Under the pieces are notes generated by a model, which saw only the letters and a list, made by a program, of their open reading frames with translations, made no database searches and had not been told where the DNA came from. 64,000 nt of DNA from Muricauda sp. SCSIO 64092 (GTDB taxonomy: Bacteria > Bacteroidota > Bacteroidia > Flavobacteriales > Flavobacteriaceae), in the NCBI RefSeq assembly GCF_023016285.1, contig NZ_CP095413.1, positions 5,346,501-5,410,500 on the forward strand, given 5' to 3'. The position numbers and the translations under genes are program-made. Positions 1 to 9,109 of the stretch are shown here, one piece after another; within the stretch, counting starts at the first letter, position 1; each line of letters begins with the position of its first letter.

Positions 1-2
1 AG

Positions 3-2693
3 TTGGATGCTTTCCGAAAAGGACAGCAAATTGAGCAGGAAATCGATATCAAAGCGGAAAGGGGAGCTTACTTTGTTAATGCGGATATCGTTCTAAAACC
101 CAATGGCCAAAAAGATTGGATGTTGGTTGCCGAGGTAAACCAATCCAAAGCAGCTATTGCGGAAACTGCCCATCTGATCAAAACAAAAAAGAATCTTTTT
201 GATGTTATTCAAGACGATGTTGAAAAAGGATCGGCCCTTTTGCTGCAACTCAATGCAGCTGCTGATGGAATACAATTGACTGCGGATAAGCTCAGAAATA
301 CACGACATTTTTCCAATTCGCTTTTCAATATCATGCGGGGCGGAATTTTTGATGATGCCTATTCCATTGAAAAAGAGGACTTCATCACCTACATTCAAAA
401 AGCGAATACCGAAGTCTATCTGGAGAAATTGGATAAACTCCATGAACTTCCAGTAAACTTCGCCTATAGCGAGCTCAAGGCCATTGCGGATAATGATGAC
501 AATTCGGATTTTAGAAGGCTGGCGATGGAGTATATGCCGTTAAAGTTCAGTCGTAGGCATGGCGATCCCAGTCGCCCCTGGAACAGATTTTCCATCAATA
601 CGGAAAATGAAGACGGCAAAAAGATCCTGGATTACGAAGGTAACTGGCGGGATATCTTCCAAAACTGGGAAGCCTTGGCCCATTCCTACCCTGCTTTTAT
701 CGAAAGCATGATCTTCAAGTTTGTGAACGCCACTACTTTTGATGGATATAATCCCTATCGGGTGACCAAGGATGGTTTTGATTGGGAGATCATAGAACCG
801 GATGACCCATGGTCCTACATTGGCTATTGGGGCGATCACCAAATCATTTACCTGCTCAAATTTCTTGAGTTCATTGAGGATCACTACCCACAGCAACTGG
901 CATCCTATTTTAATGAGGACATTTTTACCTATGCCAATGTCCCCTACAGGATAAAAAATTATCAAGCAATACTTGAAAATCCAAAGGACACCATTGAATT
1001 TAATGAGGAACTGGATGCAAAAATCAATGAAGAACGCCAACAACTGGGTGCGGATGCCGCTTTATTGAAGGATACAAATAATAATATTTATAAGGTAAAC
1101 CTTCTGGAAAAATTATTGGCAACGGTACTCGCCAAAGTATCGAACTTTATTCCGGAAGGCGGTATCTGGATGAATACGCAACGTCCTGAATGGAACGATG
1201 CCAACAATGCTTTGGTGGGCAATGGCGTATCGATGGTTACTCTTTGTTACCTAAGACGATTCCTTCATTTTTTTGAAAAGGTGCTAAAGGATTCCGCTGA
1301 TACCGAATATCAGGTTTCGGAGGAACTCCTTCAATTCTTTAAAGCGAGCTGGGCTGCATTATCAGACAATTCATCCATGCTCTCAGGTGAAATTTCCAAT
1401 ACGGAAAGGAAGACCCTAATGGATGGATTGGGAAATTCCGGTAGTATTTACCGAAATACCATTTATGAAACAGGTTTTGGCGGTGAAAAGGCCGGGCTTA
1501 CCAAAGACCATCTCCTGCAATTTGTTCAAATCACCCTGAACTACCTGGAACATAGCATTGAAGCCAACAAAAGGCCGGATAATCTCTACCATGCCTACAA
1601 TCTGATGACGGTTGAAAACGACCATGAAGTCTCCATTTCCTATCTATCGGAAATGTTGGAGGGTCAAGTTGCCGTTTTGAGTTCGGGCTATATTTCGGGT
1701 AAAGCTTCCCTGGAACTTTTGGACGCATTAAAGCAAAGTGCCCTGTTCAGGCCGGACCAGTATAGCTATATTCTTTATCCGAATAAGGAATTGCCCCGTT
1801 TTTCCAATAAAAACAACATACCGACCAAAAAGATGGAGCAATCGGAGTTGGTACAAAAACTTTTGGAAGATGGAAATACGAAAATTGTTGAACAAACCAT
1901 CAATGGCAGCTATCATTTCAATGGCAATTTCAACAATGCCAATAGCTTAAAAGCGGCATTGAAAAGACTTCCGAAAGCATATGATGAATTGGTGGAGAAG
2001 GATACCCCACTATTGCTGGAGACTTTTGAACAGGTCTTTGACCATAAGGCATTTACCGGTCGTTCGGGAACTTTCTTTGGTTACGAAGGTTTGGGTTCCA
2101 TTTACTGGCATATGGTTTCCAAATTATTGTTGAGTGTCCAGGAAACGTGCCTGGCGGCTATTGAAAACAAGGAAAGTGCGGAGACCATAGGTCGATTATT
2201 GGAACACTATTATGAAATTAATGAGGGTATAGGGGTACACAAATCCCCTGAACTCTATGGCGCCTTTCCAACAGATCCCTATTCCCATACACCGGAGGGA
2301 AAAGGGGCCCAGCAACCAGGTATGACCGGTCAGGTAAAAGAGGACATCTTGAGCCGTTTTGGGGAGTTGGGTGTTTTTGTTCAAGACGGTGAATTGCTAT
2401 TTAAACCCCATTTACTGCGAAAAGAGGAGTTCTTGAAGCATTCCCAAACGTTCCAATACATAAATGTCAACAAGGAACCTAGGGAAATCCAACTGGAAGA
2501 AGGTTCACTTTGTTTTACCTATTGCCAAGTACCCGTTGTATATCAGTTATCCAAAAAAGAAGGGATTAAAATTATGTCCGGTGACCGTGCCATTCAGGAA
2601 AACGATGTACTGAAGCTTGACAAAGAAACAAGTGCTTTGATTTTCAATAGATCTGGCGATATCGATCGAATTATAGTTTCAATCCAAAAATAG
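3..2693 (+). CDS. GH149-type beta-1,3-glucan phosphorylase, 5' end outside window
   Basis: The frame is open to the window edge, so the true start lies upstream and 896 residues are visible. The protein resembles the large inverting phosphorylases of clan GH94/GH149, which split beta-1,3-glucan oligosaccharides with phosphate into glucose-1-phosphate. An aromatic-rich (alpha/alpha)6 barrel is evident. The stretch PEWNDANN holds Asp399, which fits the catalytic acid of the WND motif in GH94 phosphorylases. No signal peptide can be judged because the N-terminus is missing; GH149 enzymes are cytoplasmic and about 1,100 residues long, so roughly 200 residues should lie upstream. The next gene, a GH17 lipoprotein, starts 7 bases after the stop, and the whole downstream operon is beta-glucan specific, which supports GH149 over cellobiose phosphorylase. 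GH161 is the main alternative. Confidence 0.72.
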   Translation: MDAFRKGQQIEQEIDIKAERGAYFVNADIVLKPNGQKDWMLVAEVNQSKAAIAETAHLIKTKKNLFDVIQDDVEKGSALLLQLNAAADGIQLTADKLRNTRHFSNSLFNIMRGGIFDDAYSIEKEDFITYIQKANTEVYLEKLDKLHELPVNFAYSELKAIADNDDNSDFRRLAMEYMPLKFSRRHGDPSRPWNRFSINTENEDGKKILDYEGNWRDIFQNWEALAHSYPAFIESMIFKFVNATTFDGYNPYRVTKDGFDWEIIEPDDPWSYIGYWGDHQIIYLLKFLEFIEDHYPQQLASYFNEDIFTYANVPYRIKNYQAILENPKDTIEFNEELDAKINEERQQLGADAALLKDTNNNIYKVNLLEKLLATVLAKVSNFIPEGGIWMNTQRPEWNDANNALVGNGVSMVTLCYLRRFLHFFEKVLKDSADTEYQVSEELLQFFKASWAALSDNSSMLSGEISNTERKTLMDGLGNSGSIYRNTIYETGFGGEKAGLTKDHLLQFVQITLNYLEHSIEANKRPDNLYHAYNLMTVENDHEVSISYLSEMLEGQVAVLSSGYISGKASLELLDALKQSALFRPDQYSYILYPNKELPRFSNKNNIPTKKMEQSELVQKLLEDGNTKIVEQTINGSYHFNGNFNNANSLKAALKRLPKAYDELVEKDTPLLLETFEQVFDHKAFTGRSGTFFGYEGLGSIYWHMVSKLLLSVQETCLAAIENKESAETIGRLLEHYYEINEGIGVHKSPELYGAFPTDPYSHTPEGKGAQQPGMTGQVKEDILSRFGELGVFVQDGELLFKPHLLRKEEFLKHSQTFQYINVNKEPREIQLEEGSLCFTYCQVPVVYQLSKKEGIKIMSGDRAIQENDVLKLDKETSALIFNRSGDIDRIIVSIQK

Positions 2694-2700
2694 AATTCAG

Positions 2701-4005
2701 ATGAAGAACATTAAAATTAACATTGTACCCATTGTTTGCCTATTGTTTATTTTAACAATGTTCTCCTGTAAAAACAAGACCAACAACGAAAGCAAAACAG
2801 CTACTGTGAAAGAAGAACCGGTATTGAGTGCAAAGGATATTTTAGGAAACCCAAACTATTTGGCCATGTCCTACGGGGGATACAGACATGTGGACCATGG
2901 TATTGAGCCCACCCTGGATGAATTAAAAGAGGACATGAAAATTTTGGCCGCCATGGGAGTCGGGATCTTACGTACCTATAAAGTCCATTTACCCCATGCT
3001 TCCAATGTGTTAAAGGCAATCAGTGCACTAAAACAAGAAGATCCCAGCTTTGAAATGTATGTGATGCTCGGTGCTTGGATCGATTGTAAAAATGCTTGGA
3101 CCGACCAGGAGCCCGACCACTATCAAGAAAGCGAAAGAAACGCCATCGAAATTGCCGAAGCCGTCAGATTGGCCAATGCCTATCCCGATATCGTAAAAAT
3201 CGTGGCGGTAGGCAATGAGGCCATGGTAAAATGGGCCACAAGCTACTATGTGCAACCCGGGGTGATTTTAAAGTGGGTCAATCATTTACAGGACTTGAAA
3301 AAATCGGGAAAGCTATCCAAGGATTTATGGATTACGAGCTCTGACAATTTTGCATCCTGGGGCGGTGGCGATGCCGAATATCATGTTGAGGATTTGAATA
3401 AATTGATTAAGGCAGTGGACTTTCTTTCCGTACACACCTACCCCATGCACGATACCCACTACAACCCAGATTTCTGGGGAGTGCGTGAATCCGAAAAGGA
3501 ACTATCGGACCTTGAAAAGATTCATTCGGCTATGCTAAGATCCAAGGAATATGCGATGACACAATACCAAAGTGTGCATGATTATATGAAAAGCTTAGGT
3601 GTTGACAAACCTATACATATAGGTGAAACGGGCTGGGCCACTATTTCCAATGGGCATTACGGACCCAATGGCTCAAGGGCCACCGACGAGTATAAAGAAG
3701 CGGTGTTCCATGAGCACATAAGGGACTGGACCAATGCCGAAGGGATTTCGTGTTTTTATTTTGAAGGATTTGATGAACCCTGGAAGGACGCGAGGAATCC
3801 CAAGGGGTCCGAAAACCATTTTGGACTGTTCACCGTTGATGGGCAGGCAAAATACGCGCTCTGGAGTATGGTGGACCAGGGAACTTTCGAAGGGCTGAAA
3901 CGCAACGGTAACCCAATAATCAAAACATACGATGGCGATAAGGAAGCATTGTTGCAGGACGTATTGGTACCGCCCATGGCCAGTGAAACCAAAGTTCAAC
4001 AGTAA
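2701..4005 (+). CDS. GH17 beta-1,3-glucanase lipoprotein
   Basis: A 434-residue glycoside hydrolase family 17 protein. A lipoprotein signal ends at Cys23 (motif TMFSC), so it should be anchored to the outer or inner membrane facing the periplasm or outside. The barrel shows both GH17 glutamates: Glu173 in AVGNEA is the acid/base and Glu309 in IGETGW is the nucleophile. GH17 enzymes cut or transglycosylate beta-1,3-glucans such as laminarin. It follows the phosphorylase by 7 bases and precedes the GH30 lipoprotein by 24 bases, so the three are probably co-transcribed. It is about 130 residues longer than the two cytoplasmic GH17 domains downstream and lacks their shared N-terminal pattern, so it is a distinct subgroup rather than a recent copy. 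Confidence 0.88.
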   Translation: MKNIKINIVPIVCLLFILTMFSCKNKTNNESKTATVKEEPVLSAKDILGNPNYLAMSYGGYRHVDHGIEPTLDELKEDMKILAAMGVGILRTYKVHLPHASNVLKAISALKQEDPSFEMYVMLGAWIDCKNAWTDQEPDHYQESERNAIEIAEAVRLANAYPDIVKIVAVGNEAMVKWATSYYVQPGVILKWVNHLQDLKKSGKLSKDLWITSSDNFASWGGGDAEYHVEDLNKLIKAVDFLSVHTYPMHDTHYNPDFWGVRESEKELSDLEKIHSAMLRSKEYAMTQYQSVHDYMKSLGVDKPIHIGETGWATISNGHYGPNGSRATDEYKEAVFHEHIRDWTNAEGISCFYFEGFDEPWKDARNPKGSENHFGLFTVDGQAKYALWSMVDQGTFEGLKRNGNPIIKTYDGDKEALLQDVLVPPMASETKVQQ

Positions 4006-4029
4006 GAATGTATTGTAAAACATCGAAGA

Positions 4030-5526
4030 ATGAGAACATTGAACCATTGCATTTTTATCGCATTGACTATCGCTATGTTAGGGTGTAAGCAAAAACAGGA
4101 ATCCTTGGATGTAACCGTGTACGAAACCTCCGCCGCTGGAAATAAGCTGCAAAAAGTGGAAACGACCACTGTGGCTGGGAATGTAACATCCATACAACTT
4201 TTGCCCGATCAGGAGTATCAGACGATTACAGGGTTTGGGGGTTCGTTTACCGAGTCGTCTGCACATTTGTTGAACCAACTGGGCAAACAAAACCGAAACA
4301 AGGTTTTGGAAGCCTATTTTGGTGAAAACGGAGCAAGGTATTCGTTGACACGAACCCATATGAATTCCTGTGATTTCTCCTTAACCAATTACTCCTATGC
4401 CTCCGTAGATGGTGATATGGAGTTGGAACACTTTTCGATTGAGGAGGACAAAAATGATATCATTCCAATGATTAAGGAGGCCATGGCACTGTCCAAGGAT
4501 GGATTTAAAATCGTAAGCTCACCATGGACGGCACCCCCCTGGATGAAAGACAACAACGATTGGCGTGGAGGCAAACTGCTGCCCAAATATTACGATACTT
4601 GGGCCTTGTTCTTCTCCAAATACGTCGATGCCTATAAAGCTGAAGGGATTGATATTTGGGGTTTTACCGTAGAGAACGAACCTTTGGGCAATGACAATAA
4701 CTGGGAGAGCATGCACTTTACGCCCCAGGAAATGACACAGTTTGTGCAAAACCATTTGGGCCCGAAACTCGAAGCGGACGGTAAAGGTCATATTAAGGTT
4801 TTGGGGTACGATCAAAACCGGGAGCATTTGAAGGAATGGGTAGATGTCATGTATGTGGATGAAGCAGCCTCAAAATACTACGATGGTACAGCAATCCATT
4901 GGTATGCGAGTACCTATGAGGTTTTTCCGGAAGCACTTCAGTATGCCCATCAAAAAGCACCGAACAAGCATTTGATACAAACGGAAGCCTGTGTGGATGC
5001 CGAAATCCCAAAATGGAAGGATGATGCGTGGTACTGGTCCAAAGAAGCCACGGATTGGGGATGGGACTGGGCTCCGGAAGCAGATAAAAAATACCATCCT
5101 AAATATGTGCCCGTATATCGTTATGCCAGGGACATTATAGGTTGTTTAAATAACTGGGTAGACGGTTGGATAGATTGGAATATGGTCCTTGACCGCCAGG
5201 GAGGTCCCAATTGGTTCAAGAATTGGTGTGTTGCGCCGGTCATTGTAGATCCCGAAAAGGATGAAATCTATTTTACGCCCTTATACCATACCCTGGCGCA
5301 TTTTAGCAAATACATAAGGCCCGGGGCCAAAAGGATTGGGTTCAATACTACGGATGGTTCCCTATTGGTCACGGCAGCAAAAAATCCCGACGGGACAATA
5401 GCAGTAGTGCTTTTGAATATGGATACCGACCCGAAAAACGTGGAGTTATCCATGGATGGCCGTTCACAGCAGGTGGAAATCAGTTCGCAAGCTATTCAGA
5501 CCCTGTTGGTCAAACAACTAAATTAA
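4030..5526 (+). CDS. GH30 beta-glucanase/beta-glucosidase lipoprotein
   Basis: A 498-residue GH30 protein with a lipobox cysteine at residue 19 (IAMLGC). Family marks are GFGGSFTESSA near the N-terminus of the barrel, Glu217 in TVENEP (acid/base) and Glu319 in IQTEAC (nucleophile). A C-terminal beta-domain follows, typical of GH30 (clan GH-A with side beta-sandwich). In marine Flavobacteriia GH30 proteins beside GH17 remove beta-1,6-linked glucose branches from laminarin, which leaves a linear beta-1,3 chain for GH17. Context here fits that role, but glucosylceramidase-like or other beta-glucosidase activity cannot be excluded from sequence alone. The stop lies 16 bases before the transporter fusion. 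Confidence 0.87.
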   Translation: MRTLNHCIFIALTIAMLGCKQKQESLDVTVYETSAAGNKLQKVETTTVAGNVTSIQLLPDQEYQTITGFGGSFTESSAHLLNQLGKQNRNKVLEAYFGENGARYSLTRTHMNSCDFSLTNYSYASVDGDMELEHFSIEEDKNDIIPMIKEAMALSKDGFKIVSSPWTAPPWMKDNNDWRGGKLLPKYYDTWALFFSKYVDAYKAEGIDIWGFTVENEPLGNDNNWESMHFTPQEMTQFVQNHLGPKLEADGKGHIKVLGYDQNREHLKEWVDVMYVDEAASKYYDGTAIHWYASTYEVFPEALQYAHQKAPNKHLIQTEACVDAEIPKWKDDAWYWSKEATDWGWDWAPEADKKYHPKYVPVYRYARDIIGCLNNWVDGWIDWNMVLDRQGGPNWFKNWCVAPVIVDPEKDEIYFTPLYHTLAHFSKYIRPGAKRIGFNTTDGSLLVTAAKNPDGTIAVVLLNMDTDPKNVELSMDGRSQQVEISSQAIQTLLVKQLN

Positions 5527-5541
5527 TCAAACCGAAAAATT

Positions 5542-7896
5542 ATGAGTGAAGCCATGAGTACCACAGCAAAAGTGCCCTTTGGGCAAAAAGTAGCTTTTGG
5601 AGTTGGAATGTTTGCCAACCAAATGTTCCCTGCCATTCTTGGAATTTTTATGGTGGTCCTTGTACAATCATTTGGATTTAATGGGTGGTTGTGGTCCTTG
5701 GTCTATTTTTTCCCTAGGATTTTTGATTCCATAACCGATCCCATTATGGGATTCATATCGGACAATACGAAATCCAAATGGGGTAGACGTAAGCAGTACG
5801 TGCTAATTGGTGGACTTCTTATGGGGATAGCGTTTACCTTGATGTGGCAATTGTATTCGGACAATACCTTGCAATATAATTTTTGGTATTTCTTTTTATG
5901 GTCCATTGTATTTTATCTGGGGCTCACTTTTTTTAGTGTACCCTATGTGGCCATGGGTTATGAAATGAGCGATGATTTTCATGAACGGACCAACATTATG
6001 GCCGTGGCTCAATGGATTGGCCAATGGGCTTGGGTCATTGCCCCCTGGTTTTGGGTAATCATGGATGACCCGGATTGGTTTCCAAACCAAGAAATAGCTG
6101 TTCGTGAATTGGCCGTTTGGGTGGCCATTCCTTGTGCGATTGCGGCGATGGTACCAGCCATATTCATTAAAAGTAAATCGACCCTTGATGAAGATTATGA
6201 GCCATTGAACGTGGCCAATATTGGGGGTAGTCTCAAGAAAATTATAAGTAGTTTCAAAGATGCCTTTAAACTAGCGGAATTTAGAAGGATCTGTGGTGCC
6301 ACGTTTTTGATTTTCAATGCCTTTAACACCGTGGCCGCCCTAACTTATTTTGTCATTGTTTATAGATTGTTCAATGGTGATGCGGTTGCCACTGGTATTT
6401 GGGTTGCCCTTTTCGGATGCATAGGAGCGTTGGGCACAACGTTTATCGTAATTCCTTTGGTTACCTGGATGTCAAAAATAATGGGTAAAAAGAAGGCGTT
6501 TATGTGGGCCCAAGCCATTTCAATTGTTGGTTATGTCATGATGTATTTCCTCTTTATACCCGGAAAACCGTGGTTGTACATCATTGCACTGCCCTTTTTC
6601 TCTTTTGGGATAGGGAGTTTGTTTACCATTATGATGTCCATGACAGCCGATGTCATCGATATAGATGAGCTCAATTCAGGTAAACGTAGGGAAGGTATCT
6701 TTGGTGCCATTTACTGGTGGATGGTCAAAGTGGGCTTTGCCATAGCCGGTGCGCTTAGTGGGGTAATTATTGGTATTGTTGGCTTTAACCCGGATTTGGT
6801 CACCACCGAACAACAGGGGGCAGTTGATGGGCTTCATGCATTTTTCTGCTTCTTTCCTATGGTAGGTACCCTATTTGCCATGTTGATTATGAAGAATTAC
6901 GATGTTTCCGAGGAGCGCGCAAATGAAATACGTGCGAAATTGGAAAAGCGTAAGAACAAGCCAGCCGAAAAACTGACTTCGTACTACCAAACGGACAAGC
7001 TACATTCGCTAGCTACCATGGACCTAAATGTCCAGTCAAAGACGGATATCGACTTCCTGGGAAAAACGGATGCCGAAATCAGAAAGATATTTTCAAAATC
7101 GCTGACCACCGGACTTCATGGACTTTGCTTCAGTCCGTATTTGGAAGGTCAGGATATTGGTGATTCCCTGTCGGAAGCACAGATACGGCAACGGATGGAG
7201 GTCATTTTCCCCTACACCAAATGGGTCCGCTCTTTTTCCTGTACGGAAGGAAATGAGTTTATTCCCCACATCGCCCATGAAAAAGGCTTAAAAACAATGG
7301 TTGGGGCTTGGATCGGAAGTGATAAAAAAGAAAATGAAAAGGAAATCAAGGCCCTTATTGACCTGGCCACAAAGGGACAGGTTGATATCGCCGTAGTAGG
7401 CAATGAAGCCTTAATGCGGAATGAGGTCACAAAGCAGGAGATTCTGGATTATATCCGCCATGTCAAAAAAGCACTGCCGAACGTTCCGGTCGGTTATGTG
7501 GACGCTTATTATCAATTTCTTGAAAACCCGGAATTGATAGATGCCTGCGATGTGGTTTTGGTCAATTGTTATCCATTCTGGGAAGGATGCGATATTCAGT
7601 ATGCGGCGACTTATTTAAAACAAATGTACACGGTAACCAAAAATGCCGCAGCAGAAAAACCTGTGATCATTACGGAAACGGGCTGGCCCGATCAGGGTAC
7701 AAATACCGGGGCAGCGGAACCTTCCTCCACAAATGCGATGAAATACTTCATTAACAGTGGTAATTGGGCCACTCAAGAGGGAATCCCCATGTTTTATTTC
7801 TCATCCTTTGATGAGTCCTGGAAAGTGCACCATGAGGGGGATGTTGGGGAACGTTGGGGAATTTGGAATAAAAATGAACAACTAAAATATCAATAG
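5542..7896 (+). CDS. MFS/GPH sugar symporter fused to a C-terminal GH17 domain
   Basis: One uninterrupted 784-residue frame holds two proteins. Residues about 1-450 form a 12-helix GPH-type sugar:cation symporter of the MFS, with the family's DSITDPIMGFISD motif after helix 2. A charged linker of about 50 residues (rich in Lys/Glu, near 455-500) leads into a full GH17 domain, about residues 505-784. Glu622 in VVGNEA and Glu712 in IITETGW are the two catalytic glutamates. The even helix count puts the C-terminus in the cytoplasm, so the domain should meet incoming beta-1,3-oligosaccharides as they leave the carrier. The following gene is a free GH17 very similar to this domain (shared TKWVRSFSC and FYFSSFDESWK), with only 2 bases between. 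A paired duplication and fusion is likely; no frameshift or stop is seen at the joint. Confidence 0.9.
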   Translation: MSEAMSTTAKVPFGQKVAFGVGMFANQMFPAILGIFMVVLVQSFGFNGWLWSLVYFFPRIFDSITDPIMGFISDNTKSKWGRRKQYVLIGGLLMGIAFTLMWQLYSDNTLQYNFWYFFLWSIVFYLGLTFFSVPYVAMGYEMSDDFHERTNIMAVAQWIGQWAWVIAPWFWVIMDDPDWFPNQEIAVRELAVWVAIPCAIAAMVPAIFIKSKSTLDEDYEPLNVANIGGSLKKIISSFKDAFKLAEFRRICGATFLIFNAFNTVAALTYFVIVYRLFNGDAVATGIWVALFGCIGALGTTFIVIPLVTWMSKIMGKKKAFMWAQAISIVGYVMMYFLFIPGKPWLYIIALPFFSFGIGSLFTIMMSMTADVIDIDELNSGKRREGIFGAIYWWMVKVGFAIAGALSGVIIGIVGFNPDLVTTEQQGAVDGLHAFFCFFPMVGTLFAMLIMKNYDVSEERANEIRAKLEKRKNKPAEKLTSYYQTDKLHSLATMDLNVQSKTDIDFLGKTDAEIRKIFSKSLTTGLHGLCFSPYLEGQDIGDSLSEAQIRQRMEVIFPYTKWVRSFSCTEGNEFIPHIAHEKGLKTMVGAWIGSDKKENEKEIKALIDLATKGQVDIAVVGNEALMRNEVTKQEILDYIRHVKKALPNVPVGYVDAYYQFLENPELIDACDVVLVNCYPFWEGCDIQYAATYLKQMYTVTKNAAAEKPVIITETGWPDQGTNTGAAEPSSTNAMKYFINSGNWATQEGIPMFYFSSFDESWKVHHEGDVGERWGIWNKNEQLKYQ

Positions 7897-7898
7897 AA

Positions 7899-8807
7899 AT
7901 GTCATACAGGGAAGGCCATCAGTTTTCACGGGCAAAGCATAATTTCACCGAATACGCTGGGGTTGATTTCAGCAAAATTTCCGACGAGGAATTACGGGCA
8001 TTGTGGTTGGAAACACTTCAAAACGGAATGCATGGTATTTGCTTTAGCATGTATGAAGATGGGCAAAAACCGGGCGATATCATTACCGAAGAACAAGTGG
8101 AACGACGAATCCAAATCCTTAAACCCTTTACCAAATGGGTACGTTCGTTTTCCTGCATTGAGGGAAACGAGCATGTACCTCGCATTGCCCATAAAAATGG
8201 ACTCCAAACTTTGGTAGGTGCCTGGTTAAGTGACGATTTGGAAGCCAATGAAAAGGAAATAAATGCATTGATCCAATTGGCCAGCGAAGGTTGTGTTACC
8301 ATAGCGGCAGTGGGCAATGAGGTGCTCTACAGGAATGAACTTAATGAAGAACAACTACTGGGCTATCTCAACAGGGTAAAAGAAGCCATACCGGGTATTC
8401 CCGTAGGCTATGTTGATGCCTACTACGAGTTTACGAACCATCCAAAGATTACGGAAACCTGTGATGTTATCCTCTCCAATTGCTATCCGTATTGGGAAGG
8501 TTGCCCCATAGAGTATTCCCTGAACCATATGCAACAAATGTATGGGCAGGCCGTTGATGCCGCAAATGGGAAAAAAGTAATCATCACGGAAACCGGATGG
8601 CCAAGTGAAGGGAGCAGCCTAAGGGGAGCTGTTTCCTCAGCAGAAAATGCAATGAAATACTTCACCAATACCCAGGTATGGTCGGCCAAGGCCAACATTG
8701 AGGTGTTCTATTTCTCATCATTTGACGAATCTTGGAAAACCGGGGATGAGGGGGATGTTGGTGCCTATTGGGGACTTTGGGACAAACATGAAAAACTAAA
8801 GTTTTAG
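7899..8807 (+). CDS. Cytoplasmic GH17 beta-1,3-glucan hydrolase
   Basis: A 302-residue GH17 protein without signal peptide, so presumably cytoplasmic. Catalytic residues are Glu141 in AVGNEV and Glu231 in ITETGWP. It is closely related along its whole length to the C-terminal domain of the preceding transporter fusion, including the segments TKWVRSFSC, PVGYVDAYY and FYFSSFDESWK. The start is 2 bases after the fusion's stop, so translation is probably coupled. Expected role: shorten imported laminari-oligosaccharides, or transglycosylate them, before phosphorolysis by the GH149-type enzyme at the head of the operon. It is the last gene of the glucan cluster within the window; 302 bases without a gene follow. 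Confidence 0.88.
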   Translation: MSYREGHQFSRAKHNFTEYAGVDFSKISDEELRALWLETLQNGMHGICFSMYEDGQKPGDIITEEQVERRIQILKPFTKWVRSFSCIEGNEHVPRIAHKNGLQTLVGAWLSDDLEANEKEINALIQLASEGCVTIAAVGNEVLYRNELNEEQLLGYLNRVKEAIPGIPVGYVDAYYEFTNHPKITETCDVILSNCYPYWEGCPIEYSLNHMQQMYGQAVDAANGKKVIITETGWPSEGSSLRGAVSSAENAMKYFTNTQVWSAKANIEVFYFSSFDESWKTGDEGDVGAYWGLWDKHEKLKF

Positions 8808-9109
8808 AAGGGATGGATTAAACCTACCCTCCCTACCCTACTTTTTTGATCACCAAGCCCGTAGCACTTTGGTTTTATGGGCTATCGTCCTGCTAAAGTC
8901 TTAGTAAGACCTGGTGGGGAAGACCACTATGGTTGATTTTATGCTGATATTTTTTGGTTCTACGTGATATCGGTAACATAGGGACCAACCTTCAAAAATG
9001 ACGGGATAATGGTTTCATAAAGTGTTAAATCGAATTGGGTGCGCACAAAATTCCCGAAATACACACTATTGGTCCGGTTTTTGCGTTTGATGGGAAGAAC
9101 CAGAACATT
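8808..9109. other. Intergenic region after the glucan operon
   Basis: No gene was found in these 302 bases. A short imperfect hairpin (GTCTTAGTAAGAC, near 8898-8910) is not followed by a T-run, so a terminator is not supported. No clear TAnnTTTG element precedes the next gene. Confidence 0.4.
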
